A stretch of DNA of 64,000 nucleotides from Halothece sp964463655. GTDB lineage: Bacteria; Cyanobacteriota; Cyanobacteriia; Cyanobacteriales; Rubidibacteraceae. The stretch's first letter is position 1; each line of letters starts with the position of its first letter. The translations under genes were made by a program, and so were the position numbers. The DNA lies in contig CAYXDG010000005.1 in NCBI GenBank assembly GCA_964463655.1, forward strand, positions 9,140 through 73,139. The letters are read 5' to 3'. Under the pieces are notes generated by a model. The model did not search any database, was not told the DNA's origin, and saw nothing but the letters and a program-made list of their open reading frames with translations. Below, piece by piece: positions 52,359-61,500 of the stretch.

Positions 52359-53171
52359 TTAATTGTTAATTGCTAACCCCCACTCCCTTGCTTTTTGGTC
52401 TAACCAACCTGATTCTTTTAATTGGCGAATGGTTTGATTAACCCGTTGATGCAGTGAGAAGTATTGTAACCCTTTTGGCATGACAACGGCGAGGGCTTTT
52501 CCCCCAATATAATCCTGAGCAAGATGATATTGAGGATGTTGTTGTATCCATCCTGCCAAAACAGTGCGATCGCCGGCAAATGCTATTGCTTCATCTGCTT
52601 CTAAAACAGAAAGTGCTTCTTGATAGGAAGCAACACCAATCAATTGCGCTTGGGGAAGATGAAATCTCACTTGAGCGATCGCGCTTGAGCGATCTAAAAC
52701 GAGGATTTTACTTTGGGAAAGGTCGTCGAGGGTTTGAAAGCGTTTATCTTTGCTAATAAACCCAATGCGATCAAGATAATAAGCTCGACTAAACGTAACC
52801 AGACGGGATCTCGAAGCGGTTTGACCCACCTGAGCGATCGTTAAGTCCACTTCTCCTGTTAGAATCACCTTTAATCTTTGAGCATTCATCACAGGTTGAA
52901 ACTCAACTGCGTCTGGACTCCCTAAAATCTCTTGTGCTAACCGTCGCGCCAAATCGATTTCAAACCCCTTTAAATCGCCCTGTGCGTCTTCAAAACCGAG
53001 GGGAGGCAGATTATCCTTTACCGCAATAATGAGACTCCCTCTGGCTTGAATTTCGGACAATTCCTCACCACCAACCTTGGTGGGTAGCACTGACACAAAA
53101 CTCCCCAACAGTAGCGCGTAACCTAACCTTAAAACTCGGCTTCTCCAAGAAACCGAGTTTGCCTTAACCAT
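52359..53171 (-). CDS. periplasmic solute-binding protein (type 2, amino-acid type)
   Basis: 270 residues. A signal peptide (about 1-33) precedes a type 2 binding fold with the family block GSLIIAVKDNLPPLGFEDAQ followed by GDLKGFEIDLARRLAQEILG. It resembles polar amino-acid binding proteins (SBP_bac_3). No permease or ATPase gene is adjacent, so it is an orphan or works with a distant transporter. It lies 14 bases after rplT and may be transcribed with it. Confidence 0.85.
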   Translation of the reverse strand: MVKANSVSWRSRVLRLGYALLLGSFVSVLPTKVGGEELSEIQARGSLIIAVKDNLPPLGFEDAQGDLKGFEIDLARRLAQEILGSPDAVEFQPVMNAQRLKVILTGEVDLTIAQVGQTASRSRLVTFSRAYYLDRIGFISKDKRFQTLDDLSQSKILVLDRSSAIAQVRFHLPQAQLIGVASYQEALSVLEADEAIAFAGDRTVLAGWIQQHPQYHLAQDYIGGKALAVVMPKGLQYFSLHQRVNQTIRQLKESGWLDQKAREWGLAINN

Positions 53172-53185
53172 ATCTTAACTCCAGA

Positions 53186-53536
53186 CTAGGCTTGTTTAGC
53201 TGTTTCGACAACCTTTGCAAATGCTTCTGGGTCAAGCATGGCGAGATTGGCTAGCATTTTGCGATTAAGTTGAATGTCAGCTTTTTTCAGTTGACCAATC
53301 AGTTGAGAATAACTGATCCCATTTTGCCTGGCTCCAGCATTAATGCGAGCAATCCAGAGACGACGAAAATCGCGTTTTTTGCGACGGCGATCGCGGTAAG
53401 AGTGACGTAGCGCCTTCATCACCTGTTGGTTAGCAGTGCGGAAAAGTTTAGAATGAGCGCCCCGAAACCCTTTAGCGAGTTTAAGAATTTTTTTATGTCG
53501 CTTTTGGGAGACACTTCCCTTCTTGACTCTTGACAT
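53186..53536 (-). CDS. rplT: 50S ribosomal protein L20
   Basis: 116 residues, standard length. The N-terminal RVKKGSVSQKRHKKILKLAK and the KKRDFRRLWIARINAGARQN block are diagnostic. It follows rpmI by 36 bases; the infC gene usually upstream is missing here, so the unit starts with rpmI. Confidence 0.98.
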   Translation of the reverse strand: MSRVKKGSVSQKRHKKILKLAKGFRGAHSKLFRTANQQVMKALRHSYRDRRRKKRDFRRLWIARINAGARQNGISYSQLIGQLKKADIQLNRKMLANLAMLDPEAFAKVVETAKQA

Positions 53537-53572
53537 AACCTTTAATCTTCTCCCTTCTTTTATCCTTTCAAT

Positions 53573-53773
53573 TTACTTCATGTGAGGCAACATTTGACGA
53601 ACCTTGTCCTCATCTCTTTCGTTGACAAACGTTAATTTTGATAAACCACGCTTGCGTTTGGTTGTTTTTGGCTGTAATAAGTGGTTCTTGAAGGCTTTAC
53701 GACGACGGATTTTTCCCGTCCCCGTTGTGCGAAATCGCTTCGCTGCTGCCCGATTGGTTTTGAGCTTTGGCAT
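53573..53773 (-). CDS. rpmI: 50S ribosomal protein L35
   Basis: 66 residues. MPKLKTNRAAAKRFRTTGTG and the basic middle are the L35 pattern. The longer frame starts with three extra residues (MLK); the ATG before PKLK is the standard start. First gene of the rpmI-rplT unit, driven perhaps by the extended -10 promoter upstream. Confidence 0.97.
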   Translation of the reverse strand: MPKLKTNRAAAKRFRTTGTGKIRRRKAFKNHLLQPKTTKRKRGLSKLTFVNERDEDKVRQMLPHMK

Positions 53774-53814
53774 CTTTAACAATGATCAACAATATTTTTT
53801 TGACACAGCCTATC

Positions 53815-53823
53815 ATTATAGCA
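53815..53823 (-). promoter_or_regulatory. extended -10 promoter candidate for rpmI-rplT
   Basis: TGC-TATAAT on the minus strand, about 40 bases before the rpmI start. A TTGACG is too near (9 bases) to act as a standard -35, so this would be an extended -10 promoter. Confidence 0.45.
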
Positions 53824-53921
53824 CTGGCTCGTCAAGTAAAAATCTTCAAGATGAACAAGGGCGCGACAGCCCCTAATCCGAGCATTCGGTTGAGACTAAT
53901 TATTCAAATACGGGAGCATCA

Positions 53922-54794
53922 ATGGATCAATTCAATATTCAAGGGCTGAAAAAAAATACATCCAGTGGGAGAGCAATCTTTAATCTTACAATGACGGCTC
54001 TAGCTACCTTATGTGTAGTGGCTTCTCTCGGGTCTCTCGCCTTGATCCTCGGCTTAGTGATTGCTCGTGGAATCGCCCGTTTTGATCTAAACCTGTTTAC
54101 CCAACTTCCCCCACCGCCTGGGTTAGAAGACGGGGGAATTGCCAACGCGATTCTGGGAACGCTGATTGTCATTGGGATTGCAACTGTCATTTCAGTTCCT
54201 TTTGGCATCATGGCAGCCATTTACCTATCAGAATTTAGCGAGGGGAACAAACTTGCCCCAAACATTCGCTTTGCCACCAACATCTTAAGCGGTGTGCCTT
54301 CTATTATCGCGGGGGTCTTTGTTTACGCCTTGCTGGTCAAGTCGCGATTAGTTGGATACTCCCCATTGGCTGGGGGGGTGGCCCTCGCGGTGTTGATGCT
54401 CCCGACAATCATCCGCACCACTGATGAAGCGCTGAAAATTGTTCCCAAGGAAATCCGTTTGGCTTCCGTGGGCGTGGGAGCATCTAACTATCAAACGGTT
54501 TTAAGTGTTGTTCTCCCAGTAGCCCTCCCTGCAATTATTACAGGAATTACCTTGGCCATTGCTCGCGCTGCTGGCGAAACGGCTCCGTTGATTTTTACAG
54601 CGCTCTTTTCCCAGCTTTGGCCCAGTGGCGTTTTTAACCCGATCGCTACCTTATCGGTCTTGATTTACAATTTCGCGATCGTTCCCTTTAAACCCCAACA
54701 AGAACTCGCTTGGGCAGCTTCATTGATTTTAGTCTTGCTGGTGCTTGGTACAAGTATCGCAGCACGTTTAGCAACCCAGCGTAGAACTTATTAA
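53922..54794 (+). CDS. pstA: phosphate ABC transporter permease PstA
   Basis: 290 residues with six membrane helices and the permease loop EIRLASVGVGASNYQTVLSV (EAA-type). It forms the membrane channel with PstC. Upstream is rpmI on the other strand, so pstS and pstC are not adjacent. No Pho box (tandem CTTAACCT-like octamers) is visible before it. pstB follows after 14 bases. Confidence 0.94.
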   Translation: MDQFNIQGLKKNTSSGRAIFNLTMTALATLCVVASLGSLALILGLVIARGIARFDLNLFTQLPPPPGLEDGGIANAILGTLIVIGIATVISVPFGIMAAIYLSEFSEGNKLAPNIRFATNILSGVPSIIAGVFVYALLVKSRLVGYSPLAGGVALAVLMLPTIIRTTDEALKIVPKEIRLASVGVGASNYQTVLSVVLPVALPAIITGITLAIARAAGETAPLIFTALFSQLWPSGVFNPIATLSVLIYNFAIVPFKPQQELAWAASLILVLLVLGTSIAARLATQRRTY

Positions 54795-54808
54795 AGAGGA
54801 TTGCATCA

Positions 54809-55624
54809 ATGGCTAACCCCGAAACAGCTAACACAGTTACCACAGAAACCAATGTTGTGTTACGAGCAAAAGACTGTAATATTTACTACGGCAACTATAA
54901 AGCAGTGCGGGATGTCTCCCTTGATCTCCTAAAAAACAAAATTACCGCCTTAATTGGCCCTTCGGGTTGTGGTAAAAGCACTGTCCTGCGCTGCTTCAAT
55001 CGACTCAATGATCTAATCAACGGTTTTCGCCTTGAAGGTGAAATGACTTATCACGGTCAGGATATTTATGCCAAAGATATTGATCCTGTTGAAGTTCGTC
55101 GCCGAATTGGGATGGTGTTTCAGCAGCCAAGTCCTTTTCCAAAATCAATTTATGACAATGTTGTTTATGGCGCAAGGGTTAGTAACTACAAAGGCGATCT
55201 TGATGAATTGGTGGAGAAGTCTCTTCGGGGTGCTGCGCTTTGGGATGAAGTTAAGGACAAGTTATCAGAAAATGGCTTCTCCTTATCGGGTGGACAACAG
55301 CAGCGCCTGTGTATTGCCCGTACTATTGCCGTTAGTCCAGAAGTGGTGCTTATGGATGAACCTTGCTCGGCTTTAGACCCTATTTCTACCTTAAAAATCG
55401 AAGAATTGATTAAAGAGCTTGCCAAAAAATATACCATTATTATCGTGACCCACAATATGCAGCAAGCCATTCGAGTGGCTGATTACACTGCCTTTTTTAA
55501 TGCTGTTCCCACAGAAAGTGGTGGGAAAGTTGGCTATTTGGCAGAATACGATCAAACCCGAGTCATCTTCGAGGAAGCTAAACAACAGGAAACCAAGGAT
55601 TATGTCTCTGGTCGTTTCGGCTAA
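54809..55624 (+). CDS. pstB: phosphate ABC transporter ATPase PstB
   Basis: 271 residues. The Walker A motif GPSGCGKST lies at 50-58, the signature LSGGQQQRLCIAR and Walker B VLMDEPCSALDP follow, and the H-loop is IIVTHNMQQA. PstB powers high-affinity phosphate import. It overlaps no gene and directly follows pstA. Confidence 0.97.
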   Translation: MANPETANTVTTETNVVLRAKDCNIYYGNYKAVRDVSLDLLKNKITALIGPSGCGKSTVLRCFNRLNDLINGFRLEGEMTYHGQDIYAKDIDPVEVRRRIGMVFQQPSPFPKSIYDNVVYGARVSNYKGDLDELVEKSLRGAALWDEVKDKLSENGFSLSGGQQQRLCIARTIAVSPEVVLMDEPCSALDPISTLKIEELIKELAKKYTIIIVTHNMQQAIRVADYTAFFNAVPTESGGKVGYLAEYDQTRVIFEEAKQQETKDYVSGRFG

Positions 55625-55661
55625 TTCCTCCCTCTGATTTTTAGCGCGATCGCGAATCGGG

Positions 55662-55670
55662 TGCTATAAT
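55662..55670 (+). promoter_or_regulatory. extended -10 promoter candidate
   Basis: TGC-TATAAT facing the small membrane protein gene, 110 bases before its ATG. No good -35 is seen. Confidence 0.35.
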
Positions 55671-55779
55671 TTGTAGCAGAAATAACCAAACGTTAGCCTG
55701 ACCATGACTGCTTGCGATGGTTTGATGCTAATGAAGCCCTCTCCTCAAACCGCAAGAATAACTGAGTGCGAAAATTAAA

Positions 55780-55974
55780 ATGATACCTCTAACATTAGCT
55801 CTAATTGCTGGCTTAGTTGCTGTTTATTTATACTTCAACACAAGCGAAGAAATGATGAAAATTGCAGCAGGATTCATTGCTGTAGTGTGTTTTCTCTCTG
55901 GCTTATGGTTCGCTCCTTTACTCGTAAAGGTGTTAATTGTCCTGACTCCCTTTGTGGGACAAAAGTTACAGTAG
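55780..55974 (+). CDS. small two-helix membrane protein
   Basis: 64 residues with two hydrophobic helices (about 2-19 and 27-57) joined by a short polar turn (YFNTSEEMMK). A preceding extended -10 supports expression. Its 3' part overlaps the tail of the decayed PadR-type gene on the other strand. No family recognised; small membrane proteins of this size are common in cyanobacteria. Confidence 0.5.
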   Translation: MIPLTLALIAGLVAVYLYFNTSEEMMKIAAGFIAVVCFLSGLWFAPLLVKVLIVLTPFVGQKLQ

Positions 55975-56578
55975 AGTGCCTTTGCCTTGATCGTTTTCGA
56001 TCGAGTTGCTTTTGCAACCATTGCACTTCATCCTCGATCGTGTCAATATAGCGATCGCAGGCAGCAGCAACATCAGAATCGTCTGGTTTCGGAGTACAGT
56101 TTCTCTCCTGTAACCGCATCCGACAAATCGCCAAGCACTGTTCGATTCGGATCAATTCTCTGTTGCGAGTACAGGTGGCTAAAAAAGACAAACTTAATCA
56201 TAAAGCCTTCATCTAAGGAGAGAGTGAGAAACCCTTGTTTTTCCAATCGTTTGAGTAGGGGATAGATCGCGCCGTAATTAACGCTAATACAACCACTATT
56301 GACATCCTCCCCGCCCTAAATGGCGGAGATTCCTACTAGAACCAACTTAATTGTTTGTCCTCTCGGTGGGTTGACGCTTCAACGGGAACAGCTACCGAAT
56401 CGGTAGTCTCACACTCCCTCCAACATCCGTTTTGAGTCTCAGACTGCCCGCCCGCGACTATTTTCATTCTAACGCAAAAGCCGTCCTAGAAGGACGGGGT
56501 TTTAAACCCAATTTTTTGATAAACTGCTCTAATTGTTGCTTGAGTTTCTAACCATGCAAAAGTGGCAAGTTCTAACAT
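55874..56578 (-). pseudogene. PadR family regulator, interrupted and decayed
   Basis: Reading leftward from ATG at 56578: MLELATFAWLE, then (after a frameshift) KQQLEQFIKKLG; then the miniature element; then SGCISVNYGAIYPLLKRLEK, which continues the winged helix. The gene resumes with LTLSLDEG, loses the wing and linker, and continues FMIKFVFFSHL. A frameshift leads to the PadR C-terminal helix RRELIRIEQCLAICRMRLQE-like text (RELIRIEQCLAICRMRLQER, EDEVQWLQKQL). At least three separate lesions make it inactive. The HTH core matches cyanobacterial PadR regulators. It lies divergent from an RND efflux locus that it may once have repressed. Confidence 0.8.
56299..56506 (-). mobile_element. IS200/IS605-type miniature element inside the PadR gene
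   Basis: About 208 bases with no ORF. On the minus strand it begins with a small hairpin (CCGTCCTTCTAGGACGG) and ends GGCGGGGAGGATGTCAA, preceded by a CCGCCATTTAGGGCGG stem. These match the left and right ends I know from cyanobacterial IS1341/IS605 elements that encode TnpB. The right-end region also holds CTACCGATTCGGTAG and CGTTGAAGCG palindromic pieces. It splits the PadR helix-turn-helix codons cleanly, so it inserted there. No target duplication is seen, as expected for this class. Boundary uncertainty is a few bases. Confidence 0.7.
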
Positions 56579-56738
56579 TAATATATCAGTTTGTTATACT
56601 AAGAGCAAAAGAAGAAAATTTATTTTTATTTAACAATAGTAAAAAAGTGCGGGATTCCTTCTCTCTCAGGAAAGAAGCCAAGAGTTTCCCGAACCAACTA
56701 AAGTTAAAACCGAAAAGGCTTGAGTGTAAATTCAAATT

Positions 56739-58085
56739 ATGTCACAACCTGCTGATTCAATGAAGGAAACCGAAGCAACCGCTTCAGATGAGCCAGCCTC
56801 ACAGGTAAAGCGATCTCGTCCTCTAAATAAAAGCGCGATCGCGCTGGGATTAATCGCTATCCTTGGCGGTGCTGTCTGGGGAGGTCGTCAGTTATTAAGC
56901 GATCAATCGACTCCTCCCGCCTCCGCGCAACCCCAACAGGGTTCGCGGGCGACACCCGTCAAACTTAAACAACTCCAAGCTAGCACCCTTATTGACAGTT
57001 CGCAATTTGTGGGTGCGTTAGAAGCTAAAGATAGAGTGACCTTGCGTCCAGAAACAGAAGGACGGATTCGTCGGATTTTAGTGGAATCTGGGGAGCAAGT
57101 AGAAGTGGGAACGCCCATTTTACAACTGAGCCCAGAGCGCAGTCAAGCGGAATTAAACCGCGCTCAAGCAGATGTAGAAGAAGCGCGGTCGGCGGTACAA
57201 ACAGCGCGGTCAGAGCTCGCAGCAAGGGAAGCAGATGTCAGAAGCGCTCGATCAGAAGTAGCGTTGCAAAACGAGGAATATAGACGGACAAGTTTTTTAG
57301 TGGAAGAAGGCGCGCAAGCCCAGCAAGCCTTGGATCGGGTAGAGCGCGATCGCGAAGCAGCCCTTTCCGCCCTCGAAGCAGCGCAAAAACAAGTCGAAGC
57401 AGCCCAGTCTCGCCTCGCAGAGGAAAAAGCAGCCCTCAACAGCGCTCAAGCCCAAGTTGCGGTCATTCAAGAAGACTTACAAGACACTCGCGTTTTATCT
57501 CCAATTAGGGGAACTATTGGCGATATTCGGGTCGAACTGGGGGAATATCTCGCAGTAGGAGACGACATCACCGTCATTAGCCAAAACGAAGTCCTAGAAC
57601 TCAATCTGCGGATTCCCATCGAACAGAGCGATCGTCTGCAGCAAGGAACGCCTGTGGAAATCACTAGCCCCAGCAGCAATGATGCTTTACTCACAGGACA
57701 AATTAGCTTTATTGCCCCACAAGTGGACATAGGAGCGCAAGCAGTCTTGGCGAAAGCCGTTTTTCCCAATCCTAACGGCAAACTCAAAGACGATCAATTT
57801 GTTCGCGCAAAAGTAATCTGGGAAGAAAGAACAGGGGTTTTAATTCCCACAACGGCGGTTTCTCGTCTTGGAGGACAAACCTTTGCTTTTGTGGCTCAAC
57901 AAGGAGAGGAAGAAGACCAACTGATCGCCAAACAAAGACCGATTCAATTAGGTGAAATTCAGGGGAATAGCTATCAGGTGCTTTCGGGATTAGAACCAGG
58001 AGAAATGATCGTGGTTTCAGGAATTCTAAACCTTTCTGATGGTGCGCCAATTATGCCAGAACCTGAAACTCAAAGCCAAAATTAG
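56739..58085 (+). CDS. RND efflux membrane fusion protein
   Basis: 448 residues. One N-terminal membrane helix (about 32-52) is followed by a HlyD-type lipoyl/barrel domain (GRIRRILVESGEQVEVGTPI, then RVLSPIRGTIGDIRVELGEY), a long coiled-coil hairpin rich in Ala, Glu and Gln (about 130-245) and a beta-barrel (PVEITSPSSNDALLTGQISF). This is the adaptor of a tripartite RND pump. The acidic tail is Gln-rich. It starts 160 bases after the broken regulator's start, on the opposite strand. Confidence 0.92.
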   Translation: MSQPADSMKETEATASDEPASQVKRSRPLNKSAIALGLIAILGGAVWGGRQLLSDQSTPPASAQPQQGSRATPVKLKQLQASTLIDSSQFVGALEAKDRVTLRPETEGRIRRILVESGEQVEVGTPILQLSPERSQAELNRAQADVEEARSAVQTARSELAAREADVRSARSEVALQNEEYRRTSFLVEEGAQAQQALDRVERDREAALSALEAAQKQVEAAQSRLAEEKAALNSAQAQVAVIQEDLQDTRVLSPIRGTIGDIRVELGEYLAVGDDITVISQNEVLELNLRIPIEQSDRLQQGTPVEITSPSSNDALLTGQISFIAPQVDIGAQAVLAKAVFPNPNGKLKDDQFVRAKVIWEERTGVLIPTTAVSRLGGQTFAFVAQQGEEEDQLIAKQRPIQLGEIQGNSYQVLSGLEPGEMIVVSGILNLSDGAPIMPEPETQSQN

Positions 58086-58114
58086 AGCAATTAAAACACT
58101 GAAAAGAGAACATT

Positions 58115-58342
58115 ATGTATAAACTTAAAGTAAGCAAAATTGGCAACTCGGTTGGGATTGTCTTGCCAAAAGAAGCGCTAGCCAAACTCAATATTGAAGC
58201 GGGGGAGACTTTATATTTAAAGGAAACTTCAAATAGCTTTGAACTCTCTAGCAGCGATCGAGCATTTGAAGAAGAGATGCAAATCGCCCGTCAAGTCATG
58301 ACCCAATATCACAATGCTTTCAAGGAATTAGCAGTCAAGTAG
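58115..58342 (+). CDS. AbrB/MazE-type antitoxin-like protein, no toxin adjacent
   Basis: 75 residues with the SpoVT/AbrB DNA-binding fold (KLKVSKIGNSVGIVLPKEAL). The second half (SSDRAFEEEMQIARQVMTQY, then HNAFKELAV) resembles antitoxins paired with Doc-type toxins. The next gene is the RND pump, and no toxin ORF is present within the 190-base gap, so it is orphaned. It lies between the fusion protein and the pump. Confidence 0.8.
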   Translation: MYKLKVSKIGNSVGIVLPKEALAKLNIEAGETLYLKETSNSFELSSSDRAFEEEMQIARQVMTQYHNAFKELAVK

Positions 58343-58378
58343 GACTCACCATCGCATCTGATTAATTAAGCAATGTAG

Positions 58379-58454
58379 GTTGGGTAAAGCGTAGTAAAAC
58401 CCAACATCCTTGTTTCTTAGTCTAATTATTAATTAATGGTGGGCATTGCCCACC
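58379..58454. repeat. two adjacent extragenic palindromes
   Basis: GTTGGGT pairs with ACCCAAC around a 13-base loop (58379-58405), then GGTGGGC pairs with GCCCACC around ATT (58438-58454). Both are the kind of dispersed palindrome common in cyanobacterial gaps. The second shares its stem with the one at 39874. Confidence 0.65.
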
Positions 58455-58487
58455 CTACTCAACCACAGCAATGACCAGTGATCAGTG

Positions 58488-58532
58488 AACAAATAACAAA
58501 TAACAAATAACAAAGAACAAATAACCAAACAA
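58488..58532 (+). repeat. AACAAAT heptamer run before the RND pump
   Basis: Six units in register (AACAAAT x3, AACAAAG, AACAAAT, AACCAAA) and three further bases reach the start codon. No other ribosome site lies closer than the repeat. Confidence 0.85.
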
Positions 58533-61500
58533 ATGTTTGTAAACTTCTTTATTAAACGCACTGTCTTCGCCACAGTCGCAGCGATCATTGTTTTACTCAT
58601 TGGCTTGATCGCAATTCCCACCCTCCCGATCGCGCAGTATCCTGATATTAGCCCGAAACAGGTCAGCGTAACCGCCAACTACACGGGCGCTGATGCGAAA
58701 ACCGTCGAAGAAACCGTTACCACCGTTTTAGAACGGGAAATTAATGGGATTGACGGGATGCGCTACATGACCTCCAGTAGTACCAATAGCGGGGTCAGTA
58801 ACATTACAGTTACCTTTGAAGCCGATCGCAATCAGGATATTGCAGCGGTCGATGTGCAAAACCGCGTCTCGCAAGCTGAGCCATCTCTTCCTCAACCTGT
58901 GATTCGTAATGGCATCCAAGTCAGCAAAGAGTCAAACACGATTCTGATGGGTTTTGGGCTATTTACAGAAACCGATCAATATGACAATATCTTTCTGAGC
59001 AATTATGCTGATTTATATCTGGTTGATGCCCTCGAACGAGTGGAAGGGGTGGGAGGAGTCCAGATTTTTGGTGAACGGAAATACGCCATGCGGGTGTGGC
59101 TGAACCCCGATCGCCTCGCGTCTCGTAATCTCGTTGCCCAAGACGTTGTGAATGCCCTAGAAGAGCAAAATATTCAAGTGGGTGCGGGACAAGTGGGACA
59201 GCCTCCTGTACCTGGCGACCAACGCTTCCAGATTAGCTTACGGGCTGACACTCGTCTCGAAAATGTCTCAGAGTTTGAAGACTTAATTATTAGCGCCCAA
59301 GATGATGGGACACTGATTAAACTCAAAGATGTGGGACGGGCTGAACTCGGTGCAGAAGATTATAGTTCTTTCTTGCGGTTTCGGGGAAATGAAGCAGTTG
59401 GTTTAGGAATCTATCAACAACCTGGGAGTAATGCCCTTGATGTGGCGCAAGGGGTGAAAGCGAGAATGAAAGAGCTTTCCCAAGACTTTCCCCCAGGAGT
59501 GCAATATGACATTGGTTTCGATACCACTGACTTTGTGGAACAGTCCATGATTAGTGTGGTGGTTACCCTTTTCCAAGCTGTCTTGCTGGTGGTGTTGGTA
59601 ATCTTTGTCTTCTTGCAAGATTGGCGCACAACTCTCATCCCTGCGATTACAATTCCCGTCTCCTTGATTGGTACGTTTGCCTTTGTCAAACTTTTTGGCT
59701 TTTCCATCAACAGTTTAACCCTGTTTGGGATTACTCTCGCCACAGGGATGGTGGTGGATGATGCCATTATCGTGGTAGAAAATATCAGCCGTAAAATCCA
59801 AGATGATGCTTATCCCCCGAAACAAGCTGCAATGGTGGCGATGCAAGAGTTGACAGGGGCGGTGATTGCTACCTCGCTGGTGTTGATGGCGGTGTTTATT
59901 CCTGTTGCCTTCTTCCCAGGCACAACGGGGGCTTTATATCGTCAATTTGCCCTGACTATTGCCTTCGCGATCGCGGTTTCTACCTTTAACGCCCTCACCC
60001 TCACCCCCAGTCTTTCAGGGATGTTATTACGGCAAAAAATGCCCAGCAGAGGCGTTTTCGCGATCGCGTTTGGATGGTTTAACAATTTCCTCTCTTGGTT
60101 AGAAAGAAGTTATCGCGGGGTGATTAATTTCTTTGCTCGGATTAAAACGCTAATTCTAGCAGGGTTTGTGGCGTTACTCGTTCTCACAGGATGGGTTTAC
60201 AATCAAGTTCCCAGAGCCTTCCTTCCCCAAGAAGACCAAGGCTACTTTATCACCATTGTCCAGGGGCCAGAAGGCGCTTCCTTGCAATATACCAGTGAGG
60301 TAATGAGAGAAATTGAAGACTACTATCTCAGCATTCCAGAAGTTCGCGCCACCTTTGCGGTTGGGGGGTTTGCTTTCGGGGGAAATACTCCCAACCAAGG
60401 GGTGATTTTTACTCCGCTTATTCCTTGGTCAGAACGGACGAATCCCTCCCAGTCTGCAAATGCCATTATTAATCAGGTGCGCGGAAAAGTGATGTCAATC
60501 CCTGAAGCAAATGTCTTCCCAGTGAATCCGCCAGCCATTCGCGGTTTAGGATCATTTGGCGGTTTTCAATTCCAACTGCAAGACCGTCGCGGAAACTTAG
60601 AGATTAATGAGTTTGTGCAGTCAATGTATCCTCTGTTGGGTGCTGCTAATCAACGTCCTGAGATTGCAGGGGCGTTTAGTCGGTTTGCTGCCAATACGCC
60701 AATTTTAGAGTTAGAGGTCGATCGCGAACGGGCAAAAGCCTTGCAAGTGGATATTGACGACATCTTTGACACTCTGCAAACCTATTTCGGATCGCGCTAT
60801 GTCAATGATTTCACCATGAATCGCCGTAACTATCGCGTCTATGTGCAAGCAGACGGCGAGTTTCGGGATAATCCCCAAGAAATTGACCAACTCTATGTGC
60901 GATCAAACAACGACCAGATGATTCCCTTGGGTAACTTGGTCACCATGACTGAAACCATCGGGGCGCAAAGCATTAACCACTATAATGGCTTCCGTTCCAT
61001 TGAAATTAACGGAGAAGCAGCACCCACCGCCAGTTCTGGGGAAGCCCTGCAAGCAATGGAAGCAGCAGCAGCACAAACCTTAGCCCCTGGTTTAGGCTAT
61101 GAATGGTCAGGAACATCTTTAGAACAGGTTGAATCGACAGGACAAGCCCCAATCATCTTCGCATTAGGCTTAGTCTTTGTGTTTCTAGTCTTAGCAGCGC
61201 AATATGAAAGCTATATTGACCCGATGATCATTATGCTTTCTGTTCCCCTTGCCATTTTAGGCGCATTAGCCGCTCAATCTCTGCGAGGGTTATCCAACGA
61301 CATTTACACCCAAATCGGTTTAGTGATGCTCATTGGCTTAGCGAGTAAAAACTCGATTTTAATTGTGGAGTTTGCCAACCAGTTGCGAGACTTAGGGTTA
61401 ACCATTACCCAAAGCGCCCTCGTTGCAGCCCAGAAACGGCTGCGTCCGATTATTATGACCGCTATCTCCACTCTCAGCAGTATCTTTCCCCTAGTGGTCG

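Noticed and set aside
53783..53921. Pho box before pstA
   Set aside because: No tandem CTTAACCT-like octamers could be seen in the 139-base gap.
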